64,000 nt of DNA. Source: Trichocoleus desertorum NBK24 (GTDB taxonomy: Bacteria; Cyanobacteriota; Cyanobacteriia; FACHB-46). Below are positions 55,159 to 63,665 of this stretch, piece after piece. The notes under the pieces were generated by a model. That model made no database searches and was not told the origin of the DNA. It was given only the letters and a program-made list of their open reading frames with translations. The position numbers and the translations under genes were made by a program. The first letter of the stretch is position 1. Every line of letters starts with the position of its first letter. The stretch covers positions 1,397,628-1,461,627 of the forward strand of contig NZ_CP116619.1 in the NCBI RefSeq assembly GCF_030409055.1, written 5' to 3'.

Positions 55159-56016
55159 CTAGACTGGTTCCCAAGCAGCTTCGAGACAATCTGCCCGAGT
55201 CAGGCGAATTTGCGCCAAAGCAAATACCGTGGGAATGACTCGGCCATAGTTAGTCGCGATCGCCCGCCAGCCTAAGTCCGCAAAAAACAACGCCCACATG
55301 GCTGGCCCCACAAAAGCTAAAACGCTGCGAGTCACGCCATAACGAGCTGTAGTCAGAGCCATTCCTCGTTTCGCGGTTTGCAGTGCCACATAACTTTCAA
55401 ATTGAGTCGCTGCCACCGCTCCACCCTTGACAATCGCTTGCTTGGCTACCTGGTAAGTTGCAAAGTGGTAGGCAAACTGTCGCGCGATCAGTTGCAAAAG
55501 CATCGGACGCACAATCGAGCTTATTGCCAAAGCACTACCTCCCTTCACCAACAATCCCATTGGATCTTGCTGCACCGCCAGAGGTAACTGCTCCCGAATA
55601 TCCGAGCAAGCCAGCGATTGTTGCACCCGTAGCGTTAGAGCCCCTTTTTCTTTAGTTGATAGTTGTTTCCAAGCACGGCCTAGCAAATTGAGGAAGATTT
55701 CTGCTTCCAGGTCAGTGGTAGAAAATTCTTGGGAGTAATGAAGTTTCAAATAGCGGCAGACTTGAATTAAGCACTGACGATAGGTAACGCGATCGGCTTG
55801 CCCTTGCAAAACTGTGATGCCATCTGCGGCTAAAAACCGAAAGCGTTGCTCTAAGGCATCTAACCAAGCTTTTCGCCCTTGGCTTTGCACATCCACTGGG
55901 TCTGGGGTGTATAGGTAATCGATTGGGTTAAACTTACGGCGAAACAAAATTTCAGTTAGCTCCCCCAATTCTTCTTCGGTTGCTAACTCTAAGGCTGCTC
56001 TTAGCTCGTCCGCCAT
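55159..56016 (-). CDS. YaaW (UPF0174) family protein
   Basis: The product matches YaaW/UPF0174, a family of unknown function found in enterobacteria and cyanobacteria. MADELRAALELATEEELGELTEILFRRKFNPIDYL at the N-terminus is characteristic, followed by an alpha-helical body. Toward the C-terminus are an alanine-rich segment around LVKGGSALAISSIVRPMLLQLI and a hydrophobic VLAFVGPAMWALFFADLGWRAIATNYGRVIP that may associate with membranes. ATG 56016 has a GGAGGG site four bases upstream and is preferred over the long open frame to 56136 (285 residues). Its stop is 9 bases before the ligase-like gene, so the two likely form an operon. Confidence 0.82.
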   Translation of the reverse strand: MADELRAALELATEEELGELTEILFRRKFNPIDYLYTPDPVDVQSQGRKAWLDALEQRFRFLAADGITVLQGQADRVTYRQCLIQVCRYLKLHYSQEFSTTDLEAEIFLNLLGRAWKQLSTKEKGALTLRVQQSLACSDIREQLPLAVQQDPMGLLVKGGSALAISSIVRPMLLQLIARQFAYHFATYQVAKQAIVKGGAVAATQFESYVALQTAKRGMALTTARYGVTRSVLAFVGPAMWALFFADLGWRAIATNYGRVIPTVFALAQIRLTRADCLEAAWEPV

Positions 56017-56138
56017 AAATCCCTCCACAACTGCACTATTAACCCCGCTGTCCCATATTCTACTCTTAGCGATCGGCTGTTCGCTGTTGCTTTGTTTGCT
56101 GTTAGCTCGATGCAAATTCTCTAGGAGGCTCCACATTC

Positions 56139-57290
56139 GTGTTTGATGTAGCTGTGATTGGAGCTGGCATTGCAGGCATTAGTTGCGCTCAGCAGTTGCG
56201 GCAGTTGGGCTACCACGTTGTCGTAGTCGAAAAGTCGCGCGGGCTGGGTGGACGCATTGCGACTCGTCGGCTTCAGGACACTTGCGCTGATCATGGAGCC
56301 CGCTATCTCAGCGATCGCTATCTCAGCACTCCGGCAGAACATCTAGCCCAACTCATTCCAGTTTTATGTGAACAGCAAATTTTGCAAACCTGGACAGATC
56401 AGGTTTATGAATTGGGAAGCGATCGCCTCCTGCACTCACCGTCACCTCAAAATATTTACCCGCGTTACACAGCTCCAGCCGGAATGAGTACGATCGCCAA
56501 ATTCTTAGCGACTGGGTTAGAAATTTGGCGGAGTCAACGAGTAGAAGCGATCGCCTTGACTCCCGAAAATACTTGGCAATTGACTCTAGCAGCCAGCAGC
56601 GGCCCTGCGGCAAACCTCACAACTTTAGCGGCACAGGCGGTAGTAGTAGCGATTCCTGCCCCGCAAGCCTTGACCTTACTAGAACCTTTGGAAAAGGCAA
56701 TCCTTGCTGGTGAGTTTTTTCAAGCGTTACGCACTGTCCAATATCATCCTTGCATCACCGCGATCGCAGGTTATTCTCGCGATCGTCACGCTGATTTGGC
56801 AAGTCGAACCCCAGCTTGGCAGGCCATTACAGGCTCTAAAGACTCAATCCTCGATTGGATTAGCCTAGAGAATAGTAAACGACCCAGCAAAAGCCCAGAA
56901 CAGGCACCACCTACTTTTGTGTTCCAAAGCAGTGCTAGCTTTGCCCAGAAAAACCTAGAAACTTCTGATTTACCAGCGATAGGGCGTCAACTCTTAGATT
57001 ACGCGGCTCAAGTGTTTTGGCCTTGGCTTGACGCCCCCGACTGGCTACAAGTTCACCGTTGGCCCTATGCGCTTCCTGATCAGTTTTGGCCAGCACCTTG
57101 TTTGATTGCTCCAACCACTCCACCACTCGTTTGCAGTGGCGATTGGTGTGGGGGGATGCAAATCGGGAGTGCCTTGGACTCTGGGCTGGCAGCAGCAGCC
57201 GAAATTAATCGTCAGCTTCGGAATCTGCCCCTGCCAGAAACCAGTTTTTGGCATACCATTTCCAGTCACTCTGTCGATTTCACAGGCTGA
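56139..57290 (+). CDS. Renalase-like FAD-dependent amine oxidase family protein
   Basis: The N-terminus VAVIGAGIAGISCAQQLRQLGYHVVVVEKSRGLGGRIATRR has the FAD-binding GxGxxG, the ribose-binding Glu and the GG-doublet arginine motif of flavin amine oxidases. DHGARYLS and the C-terminal CSGDWCGGMQIGSALDSGLAAA complete a renalase/NAD(P)H-type FAD fold of 383 residues. Renalase oxidises off-pathway forms of NAD(P)H, but other substrates are possible. GTG 56139 has a perfect AGGAGG ten bases upstream. It is divergent from the YaaW gene and convergent with the small basic protein. Confidence 0.85.
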   Translation: MFDVAVIGAGIAGISCAQQLRQLGYHVVVVEKSRGLGGRIATRRLQDTCADHGARYLSDRYLSTPAEHLAQLIPVLCEQQILQTWTDQVYELGSDRLLHSPSPQNIYPRYTAPAGMSTIAKFLATGLEIWRSQRVEAIALTPENTWQLTLAASSGPAANLTTLAAQAVVVAIPAPQALTLLEPLEKAILAGEFFQALRTVQYHPCITAIAGYSRDRHADLASRTPAWQAITGSKDSILDWISLENSKRPSKSPEQAPPTFVFQSSASFAQKNLETSDLPAIGRQLLDYAAQVFWPWLDAPDWLQVHRWPYALPDQFWPAPCLIAPTTPPLVCSGDWCGGMQIGSALDSGLAAAAEINRQLRNLPLPETSFWHTISSHSVDFTG

Positions 57291-57388
57291 AGCCACATTC
57301 AGCAATGACCCGGAATGTCTTGCCGCCAGCCACTCATGCCTAGGCTGTCAGCAATCTTGACTGCATCTCAATGGGAAACCCTGGGAGA

Positions 57389-57571
57389 CTAGTCTGTAGC
57401 TTCAGCGCCGTCTCTTGCGCCCTCTTGATCGGTTTCAGTTTCTTCAGCTCGGTTGTCATTACCGTAGCGTCTCTTGCCAAAACGGCCTTTGTTGGTGCGC
57501 TTACGGAATTTGCGAGCGTAGGCCTCGTTACGGAGAGCTTTTTCTTTCTTTAAGTTGCGGCGTTTAGCCAT
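57389..57571 (-). CDS. Small basic protein of unknown function
   Basis: The 60-residue product begins MAKRRNLKKEKALRNEAYARKFRKR, a strongly basic N-terminal half suggestive of RNA or ribosome binding, followed by an acidic tail (ETETDQEGARDGAEATD). Similar short basic proteins are widespread in cyanobacteria, but I know no assigned function. ATG 57571 has a GAGG site five bases upstream; the frame continues to 57598 without need. It lies convergent with the renalase-like gene. Confidence 0.72.
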   Translation of the reverse strand: MAKRRNLKKEKALRNEAYARKFRKRTNKGRFGKRRYGNDNRAEETETDQEGARDGAEATD

Positions 57572-57826
57572 GTTTACCTCGTTGAATCTATCTGCCACGC
57601 GAAAAGCGATCGCTTTCCCAAATTTTTAAGAGAAGCGATCTCAGACAAGCGATCTAAAAAACCAGAACGCCTAGAAAAATAGGTCAGATGTTTACTCTAA
57701 CCTAATCTGTGACTCTCGCCCAAGCAGCTCCGCCTTAAATTTAGCCGGATTGCTGCTGGATTACTACTGGATTGCTGTTGGCAGAGCGGTTAACAAAAAA
57801 AGTTGGGCTACCAAAATCAAGCAGAG

Positions 57827-59200
57827 TTACCGTTTGGCAATTTTAGCAGCCAACTCTAGCGCATCGGCTGGAGTCGTGATCAATCCCTCGGCTCGCGCCA
57901 ATTGAATCTCAGCTAAAAGTTGCCCAATTTGGGGGCCAGCCGCTAGTTTCAAGTGCGTCATCAAGTCTTGTCCACTGACAAGCGGTACAGGATGGGCGAC
58001 CGGATCGTCAGGCGTGAGAAAACGCTCAATCAAGACCGATAGCACTGATATGGACACACCAGCAGCTAAAGCTCGTACCATCAGGGCTGGGAATACAGGA
58101 CCCACTGCTTGAAACAGAAAATACTGCTCTCGGCAAGACAAACCTGTCATCGGTCTGACTGCTTGCAACTTAGGCAAAAACTTGAGGATTGTTAACGCAG
58201 CTTGAATTTCAGCTCGGCTGTATTTCAAGTTCAATAACTCTACCTCAGCCTGCGCTAGGTCTGGAGATAGCAAACTAGCCAACTTCGCCACCGTAATCCA
58301 GGTGCGATGATCGCCTGCGAGCTTGGCTTTAGCAGCTCCAGCCTCAGGACTACAGTTGCCGTTAGCAGGCTTGTTTCCTGTAGCGCCAGATGAGTTTTTA
58401 CCACCTTTACGGCTAGCTTTGGTTGTGTGCCGTAGCGAAGCATAGAGTTCAACTTTAAAGCTAGGACAAGCTGCCACTAAACTGAGCACGGACTGATCGA
58501 TCGCAGCGACTTGAGCCAAACTTTCGGCAGTAGCCTGAGGAAACCAAGCTTGCAGTAGTCCATCTTGCCAAGCGGCAGTCAACCACGGAGTTCCTTGGGC
58601 ACTGCCAAACAAATAGTTGAGTTCTGACTGGATGCGTTCGGCAGCAACCTGGCTTAAATAAGGAGAAAACTGGCGAATCACAGCCCGCGTCTCCGCATCT
58701 AGCGTAAAGCTCAGTTGGGCGGCTTGGCGATAAGCCCGCAACAGACGTAAGGGGTCTTCCCGTAAGTTTTCGGAAGCCACCATACGAATTGAGCTTTGTT
58801 TCAAGTCCACAAAGCCTTGTAATGGATCGATCAACTCTTCGGTATGCGGGTTGTAGGCGATCGCATTGACCGTGAAGTCTCGTCGCTGTAGATCGATTTC
58901 TAGGCTAGACCCCATTTGCTGAGCAAAATCTGCGGTGGCTTGCTCAAACACGACACGCGCAATTTGGCGCTCCGAATCTAATAAAACAAAGCCTGCCTTA
59001 TGGTGGTGAGCGATCGCCTGAGCCGTTTCTACTGCCTTTTCGGGCATAACAAAGTCGAGGTCTAGGTAGTCGGCATGACGACCGAGCAGCGCGTCACGAA
59101 CGATACCCCCGACCAAATAGGCAGGCTGTGGCAACCACTGCAAACCGAAAGGCCAAGTTTGGGGCGATAAAACAGATAAAGAAATTGAAGAAGCGTGCAT
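57827..59200 (-). CDS. CCA tRNA nucleotidyltransferase / poly(A) polymerase family protein
   Basis: This class II nucleotidyltransferase adds or repairs the 3' CCA end of tRNA. The head domain has AYLVGGIVRDALLGRHADYLDLDFVM (GG and DxD metal motif) at about residue 28. RRDFTVNAIAYNP and EDPLRLLRAYRQAAQL follow as motifs B and D. The C-terminal helical domain has a low-complexity insertion of about 35 residues (about 267-300, Lys/Gly/Ser/Ala-rich), so it is longer (457 residues) than typical. Because some cyanobacteria split CC- and A-addition between two enzymes, its exact specificity is open. ATG 59200 is preferred over TTG 59215. Confidence 0.88.
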   Translation of the reverse strand: MHASSISLSVLSPQTWPFGLQWLPQPAYLVGGIVRDALLGRHADYLDLDFVMPEKAVETAQAIAHHHKAGFVLLDSERQIARVVFEQATADFAQQMGSSLEIDLQRRDFTVNAIAYNPHTEELIDPLQGFVDLKQSSIRMVASENLREDPLRLLRAYRQAAQLSFTLDAETRAVIRQFSPYLSQVAAERIQSELNYLFGSAQGTPWLTAAWQDGLLQAWFPQATAESLAQVAAIDQSVLSLVAACPSFKVELYASLRHTTKASRKGGKNSSGATGNKPANGNCSPEAGAAKAKLAGDHRTWITVAKLASLLSPDLAQAEVELLNLKYSRAEIQAALTILKFLPKLQAVRPMTGLSCREQYFLFQAVGPVFPALMVRALAAGVSISVLSVLIERFLTPDDPVAHPVPLVSGQDLMTHLKLAAGPQIGQLLAEIQLARAEGLITTPADALELAAKIAKR

Positions 59201-59316
59201 GGAAACAAAAATCAATCGAGCGGCTAGCCAAGAATTGACTCGCCTAAGCTAGAGTAACAGAAAGACATGCGGGGTCTGGTAAACCCACCTTGTCAACCTA
59301 CGGAGAGGTTCTGATC

Positions 59317-59565
59317 ATGTGCATTTGTGTGAACTGCCACTACGTAGATCGCTGCACTACCTATCATGCAGTCGAAGGGCAGCATCAACAGCCTCACCTC
59401 ACAAATACACCAGATTTTGAAGCGGTTGAACCAACTATTAACGTAAACATCCGTTCGTCAGAGGATGAAATCCAGATGGAATGGGATGTGGTTGGCTGTC
59501 AAAGCTTTAAGCAAGAAACAGGCAAGTGGGCCAAATTGCGCCCAGGTGAGTTAGTCCCAACTTAA
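59317..59565 (+). CDS. ycf34: Ycf34 family protein
   Basis: Ycf34 is a small protein conserved in cyanobacteria and red-lineage plastids. In Synechocystis it has been linked to photosynthetic function and to an iron-sulfur cluster. The N-terminus MCICVNCHYVDRCTTYHAVE holds four cysteines at positions 2, 4, 7 and 13, likely cofactor ligands. The C-terminus EWDVVGCQSFKQETGKWAKLRPGE is also family-typical. ATG 59317 has a GGAGAGG site eight bases upstream; an in-frame TTG 59290 is not needed. The product is 82 residues. It is divergent from the CCA-type gene. Confidence 0.92.
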   Translation: MCICVNCHYVDRCTTYHAVEGQHQQPHLTNTPDFEAVEPTINVNIRSSEDEIQMEWDVVGCQSFKQETGKWAKLRPGELVPT

Positions 59566-59680
59566 CTTGGCAGCCTAAATTTTGCGTTCAGTTTAATTTT
59601 TTGCTAACGCAAAAGCTCATGCGGCTACCAGGAAATCTAGGGGGACGGCGTAGGATATAACTCAATGGACTTAGGTTCCT

Positions 59681-61591
59681 ATGGGTATGCGCTACTGCCT
59701 CAATCCGGTTTGTCGGAGTCCGCAAAATGCAGAATTCGCTAAGTTCTGTGAAGCTTGCGGGTTTAAGTTGGTGTTGGGCGATCGCTACTACGCCATCGAA
59801 CCCATTGGGCAGGGAGGCTTTGGCCGAACCTTTCTCGCTTTAGACGATTACAAGCCTTCCAAACCGCGCTGTGTGATCAAGCAGTGCTTTCCTTTGCCGC
59901 AGAGCATTCGTAACCCCATTAAAGCAGCAGAGCTATTTCGCTTAGAAGCGGTTCGGCTAGAAGAATTAGGCCATCACCCCCAAATTCCGGAACTGCTGGC
60001 GTACTTTCAACAAGACCAGTTTCAGTATTTGATTCAAGAGTTTGTTAATGGAGCCACTCTGGAGCAAGAACTAACTCAGAACGGTGTGTTTAGTGAAACG
60101 CAAATTCGCCAGTTGCTGAGTGATTTGTTGCCAGTGCTGCAATTTGTCCACGAACACTATGTCATTCACCGCGACATCAAACCCACCAATATTATTCGCC
60201 GTCGTGCTGACCAGCAATTGGTACTCGTGGATTTTGGGGCGGCAAAGTCAGCTAGCAGCGCTGATCTCTCTCGCACAGGTACAAGCATTGGTAGCCCTGC
60301 GTTTGTGGCTCCAGAGCAAGCAATGGGTAAAGCTATTTTTGCGAGCGATCTCTACAGTCTGGGGGTCACTTGTATTTATTTGTTGACTCACACCCATCCA
60401 TCAGATTTATTCGACACCGAAGAAGGCCTTTGGCTGTGGCAACCCCATCTCAAACAGTCCATTAGTGGAAATTTGGGCCAAATCCTCGATCGCTTGCTTC
60501 AGAGTGCAACCAAGAAACGCTATCAATCCGCGATCGCCGCCTTGCAGGACTTACAGGCTCCAGCATTATCACTCACACCAGTCCCGACTATAGCGATCGC
60601 CACCCCAGCGATCGCCACCCAACAAATAGACTCAACACCACCTGAAATTCCAGCCCAAACCATACCTAGCGCCTTAACATCCCCAACTTGGCGTTGTGTG
60701 CGAACTCTGACTGGACATTCTCGCTGGGTGCGATCGCTAGCCATTAGTCCCGATAGCCGAATGTTGGTGAGTGGTAGCGGCGATCGTACTGTCAAGATTT
60801 GGGACTTAACCACTGGACAGTTGCTACACACTTTATTGGGTCATGAGCACTGGGTGCGATCGGTGGCGATCAGTCCGGATGGTCAATTAGTTGCCAGTGC
60901 TAGCAATGACAAAACAGTCAAAATTTGGCAACTTAGCACCGGAACCTTATTAAAAACACTGAGCGGCCATACCGATTGGGTTCGAGCCGTAACTTTTAGC
61001 CCCGATAGCCAGTATCTAGCCAGTGGCAGTCAAGATAAAAGCATCAAGCTGTGGCAGGTTACAACAGGTCAACTGCTCCAGACGCTGGTGGGACATGAGC
61101 ACTGGGTACTAGCGATCGCTCTAGCGACAGGAATCGTGACGTCAAACACCAAACAATTCCTACTCGTGAGCGGTAGCCGCGACACTACCATAAAGATTTG
61201 GCACCTGAAGACCCAACGCCTGCTCCACACCCTGACAGAGCACACTGAACCTGTCACTTCTCTAGTACTTAGCCCCAACGGACAACTCATAGTGAGCGGG
61301 AGTCAAGACAAAACCATCAAAATTTGGCAACTCGGCACCCAAACTCTCCTCTACACTCTGACAGGACATACAGACGCAGTGAATGCTGTCATGCTCAGCC
61401 CAGATGGACAACTACTGGTGAGTGCTGGTCAAGATAAAACCGTCAAAATTTGGCAACTCGACAGCGGCACCCTGCTAGAAACATTGGTGGGGCATGTAGC
61501 TTGGATTTGGTCAGTCGCGATCAGTGCCGACAACCAAACGATCGCCAGTGCTGGTGATGACGGCACCATCAAGATTTGGCGACGTGATTAA
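59681..61591 (+). CDS. Zinc-ribbon Ser/Thr protein kinase with seven WD40 repeats
   Basis: Three modules are visible. A zinc ribbon at residues 6-27 has Cys6, Cys11, Cys23 and Cys26. A Hanks-type kinase (about 36-300) has the glycine loop GQGGFG (43-48), Lys67, HRDIKPTN and DFGAAK, all intact. After a Pro/Ala linker, seven WD40 repeats (about 345-636, each ending in IKIW or LKLW-like dipeptides after Gly-His and Asp) should close one complete beta-propeller for protein binding. No membrane helix is present, so it is cytosolic. Such kinases are common in filamentous cyanobacteria, and the partners are unknown. tsaB begins 7 bases after its stop. Confidence 0.93.
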   Translation: MGMRYCLNPVCRSPQNAEFAKFCEACGFKLVLGDRYYAIEPIGQGGFGRTFLALDDYKPSKPRCVIKQCFPLPQSIRNPIKAAELFRLEAVRLEELGHHPQIPELLAYFQQDQFQYLIQEFVNGATLEQELTQNGVFSETQIRQLLSDLLPVLQFVHEHYVIHRDIKPTNIIRRRADQQLVLVDFGAAKSASSADLSRTGTSIGSPAFVAPEQAMGKAIFASDLYSLGVTCIYLLTHTHPSDLFDTEEGLWLWQPHLKQSISGNLGQILDRLLQSATKKRYQSAIAALQDLQAPALSLTPVPTIAIATPAIATQQIDSTPPEIPAQTIPSALTSPTWRCVRTLTGHSRWVRSLAISPDSRMLVSGSGDRTVKIWDLTTGQLLHTLLGHEHWVRSVAISPDGQLVASASNDKTVKIWQLSTGTLLKTLSGHTDWVRAVTFSPDSQYLASGSQDKSIKLWQVTTGQLLQTLVGHEHWVLAIALATGIVTSNTKQFLLVSGSRDTTIKIWHLKTQRLLHTLTEHTEPVTSLVLSPNGQLIVSGSQDKTIKIWQLGTQTLLYTLTGHTDAVNAVMLSPDGQLLVSAGQDKTVKIWQLDSGTLLETLVGHVAWIWSVAISADNQTIASAGDDGTIKIWRRD

Positions 61592-61598
61592 ATAACTA

Positions 61599-62291
61599 TT
61601 GGCATTTGTCATTCCTAAATTAACTTTGACTCCTGAGCTTCCTTCTTCCACCGCCCAATATGGCTTAGCATTGCATACCACCACCCCAGAGCTAGGCGTA
61701 GCTTTGAGCAACTTCGCGGGCGATCGCCGCCATCAAGTTTGGAGCTTAGACCGTGGGCTGTCTACTCACCTACACCACTATCTAGGTGAGTTCATGCCAC
61801 CACAAACTTGGTCAGATTTAGCTTTTATTGCAGTAGCGCGGGGACCCGGTGGCTTTACAGGTACCCGCATCGGCATGGTCACGGCTCGTACCTTGGCACA
61901 ACAACTCGACATTCCCCTATTTGCAGTTTCGTCACTCGCTGCCTCCGCTTGGGTTTCTGCCTACCAGCACCCTCAACCATCCCTGACGCACCCAGTAATT
62001 GCTGTGCAAATGCCAGCCCAGCGGGGAGAAGTGTACGGGGCTATCTATCAAGTAGGCCCGGAGGCTGGTTTAACAACTCTCTTAGCAGACACCATCCAGC
62101 CCCTAGCCGATTGGGAAGCAACTTTAGCTAGCTGGCCCACGACCTATGAGTTAGTCAAAGCAGAGGGGGGACTGGGTGAATCGGTTTTAGGAGTTTTAGC
62201 GTTGGCTGAACAGGATTGGAACCAAGGGGTGCAATCGCATTGGTCAGAAGCCCTGCCTTTTTATGGTCAACACCCAGTAACTAAACAATAA
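61599..62291 (+). CDS. tsaB: tRNA threonylcarbamoyladenosine biosynthesis protein TsaB
   Basis: TsaB is the non-catalytic partner of TsaD in making the t6A37 modification of ANN-decoding tRNAs. The ASKHA-type sequence has LALHTTTPELGVAL (first phosphate-binding loop), DLAFIAVARGPGGFTGTRIGMVTARTLAQQL (signature) and VIAVQMPAQRGEVYGAIYQV. The length, 230 residues, is typical. The start is TTG 61599, the only good start after the kinase stop, 7 bases away, so it is probably co-transcribed with the kinase gene. A terminator follows at 62298. Confidence 0.92.
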   Translation: MAFVIPKLTLTPELPSSTAQYGLALHTTTPELGVALSNFAGDRRHQVWSLDRGLSTHLHHYLGEFMPPQTWSDLAFIAVARGPGGFTGTRIGMVTARTLAQQLDIPLFAVSSLAASAWVSAYQHPQPSLTHPVIAVQMPAQRGEVYGAIYQVGPEAGLTTLLADTIQPLADWEATLASWPTTYELVKAEGGLGESVLGVLALAEQDWNQGVQSHWSEALPFYGQHPVTKQ

Positions 62292-62297
62292 AAAAGA

Positions 62298-62320
62298 CAG
62301 GAAGTGCCTGCTTCCTGCCT
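62298..62320 (+). terminator. Intrinsic terminator after tsaB
   Basis: CAGGAAG (62298-62304) and CTTCCTG (62311-62317) form a 7-bp stem with a six-base loop; an A-run precedes it and a broken T-rich stretch follows, so it could act on both strands. It lies 6 bases past the tsaB stop. Confidence 0.75.
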
Positions 62321-62547
62321 TTGTTGTTCACCCAGTATTTGCCCTATCAGTCAGCTCACGAATTGCGACCCAGTAGTATTTCTGGGCAGCTTTGCATGAC
62401 CGATACAGTCACATAGAGAATATACTGAGCTAATTCTAGAAGAGCCAGGAAAATAAAAGTCAAAAATGTGACAAAAATCAAGACAAGGCAGATCTTTACG
62501 TAAATCTCCCGAATTCAACTCAGGAAAATTACTGCCCTACTCCCTTA

Positions 62548-63612
62548 TTAGCGCTGCAAACTCCGAGGATCGAGGGCATCCCGTAAGCCATCACCCAGGA
62601 CGTTAAACGAGAGCACCGTCAAAATAATCAGCAACGCTGGAGGCCAGACCAACCAAGGTTGCAGCACCAAGATAGAAGCATTCGTCGCGGCAGAGAGCAT
62701 GTTGCCCCAAGAGGGATCAGGCTGCTGAATCCCTAAGCCAATCAAGCTCAGCACCGACTCCGCCACAATAAAGCTAGGAATAGCGAGCGTGGCTGAAATG
62801 ATTATGTAGGTCGCGGTTTGCGGCAGAATGTGACGCACAATGATGTAGAAAGGTTGACCGCCCATTGCGGTAGCAGCTTGGACAAATTCCCGTTGTTTGA
62901 TGGAGAGCACTTGCCCTCGAATCACCCGTGCTAAGCCTGCCCAGCTAATGAACGACGTAATCAACACAATCAAGAGAAATCGTTGGGCGCTGGTCAGCCC
63001 AGGCGGTAACACTGCTGCGAGTGCCACCAACAAATAAATGCTGGGAATGGTCATTAACACTTCTACAAGACGCATCAAGAAGCTGTCAGCCAAGCCCCCA
63101 AAAAACCCAGAAATGCCGCCGACTAACATGCCCAGGGGAAAAGAAATTGCGACTCCCACCAGACCAATGCTGAGGCTAATACGTCCGCCGTATAGCAACC
63201 GACTAAACTGATCTCGCGCTTGCTCATCCGTGCCGAGTAGATTGAATTTGGCTGGCCCGACTGCGCCGAAGAGATGCCGCTTCAACTCCAACCCCAAGAT
63301 TTTGTAAGGATGACCTGCAACGAAGGGGCGCAGCGGTGATGGCTGGCTACGGTCAATCACTAGCTGGCGATCGCCTGTATTCAAATCCACTGGCCCTTGA
63401 ACCGTGGGATAAACGTGAGGCCCGATAAATTGACCTGCCTGATTACGCCAGTAAATTTGAGTCGGGGGTAGCAACGCTCCATCGGGTTGTGAAGCGTAGG
63501 GGTCATAGGGGGCAACAAAATCAGCAGCCAGCACCGCGAGATAGAAAACCAACAGCACCAAAGCTCCAAATCGAGCCAAAGGATTTTTTTTAAGTTTCTG
63601 CCACCAATCCAT
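62548..63612 (-). CDS. ABC transporter permease, dipeptide/oligopeptide (DppC/OppC) type
   Basis: This is the inner-membrane permease of a peptide/nickel-type ABC importer. The N-terminal helix (ALVLLVFYLAVLAADFVAPYDPY) is followed by an extracytoplasmic loop longer than usual. The core BPD domain begins at LLGTDEQARDQFSRLLYGGRISLSIGL. The cytoplasmic EAA-type loop VQAATAMGGQPFYIIVRHILPQTA, which contacts the ATPase, lies at about residue 240. Six helices and the C-terminal GDGLRDALDPR complete it (354 residues). The partner permease, ATPase and binding protein are not in the window. The substrate is therefore unproven. Confidence 0.9.
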   Translation of the reverse strand: MDWWQKLKKNPLARFGALVLLVFYLAVLAADFVAPYDPYASQPDGALLPPTQIYWRNQAGQFIGPHVYPTVQGPVDLNTGDRQLVIDRSQPSPLRPFVAGHPYKILGLELKRHLFGAVGPAKFNLLGTDEQARDQFSRLLYGGRISLSIGLVGVAISFPLGMLVGGISGFFGGLADSFLMRLVEVLMTIPSIYLLVALAAVLPPGLTSAQRFLLIVLITSFISWAGLARVIRGQVLSIKQREFVQAATAMGGQPFYIIVRHILPQTATYIIISATLAIPSFIVAESVLSLIGLGIQQPDPSWGNMLSAATNASILVLQPWLVWPPALLIILTVLSFNVLGDGLRDALDPRSLQR

Positions 63613-63665
63613 AACACTGCTACCTAATGCGAACTGACGAAAACTCTCGTACTTAGCGATAAGAC

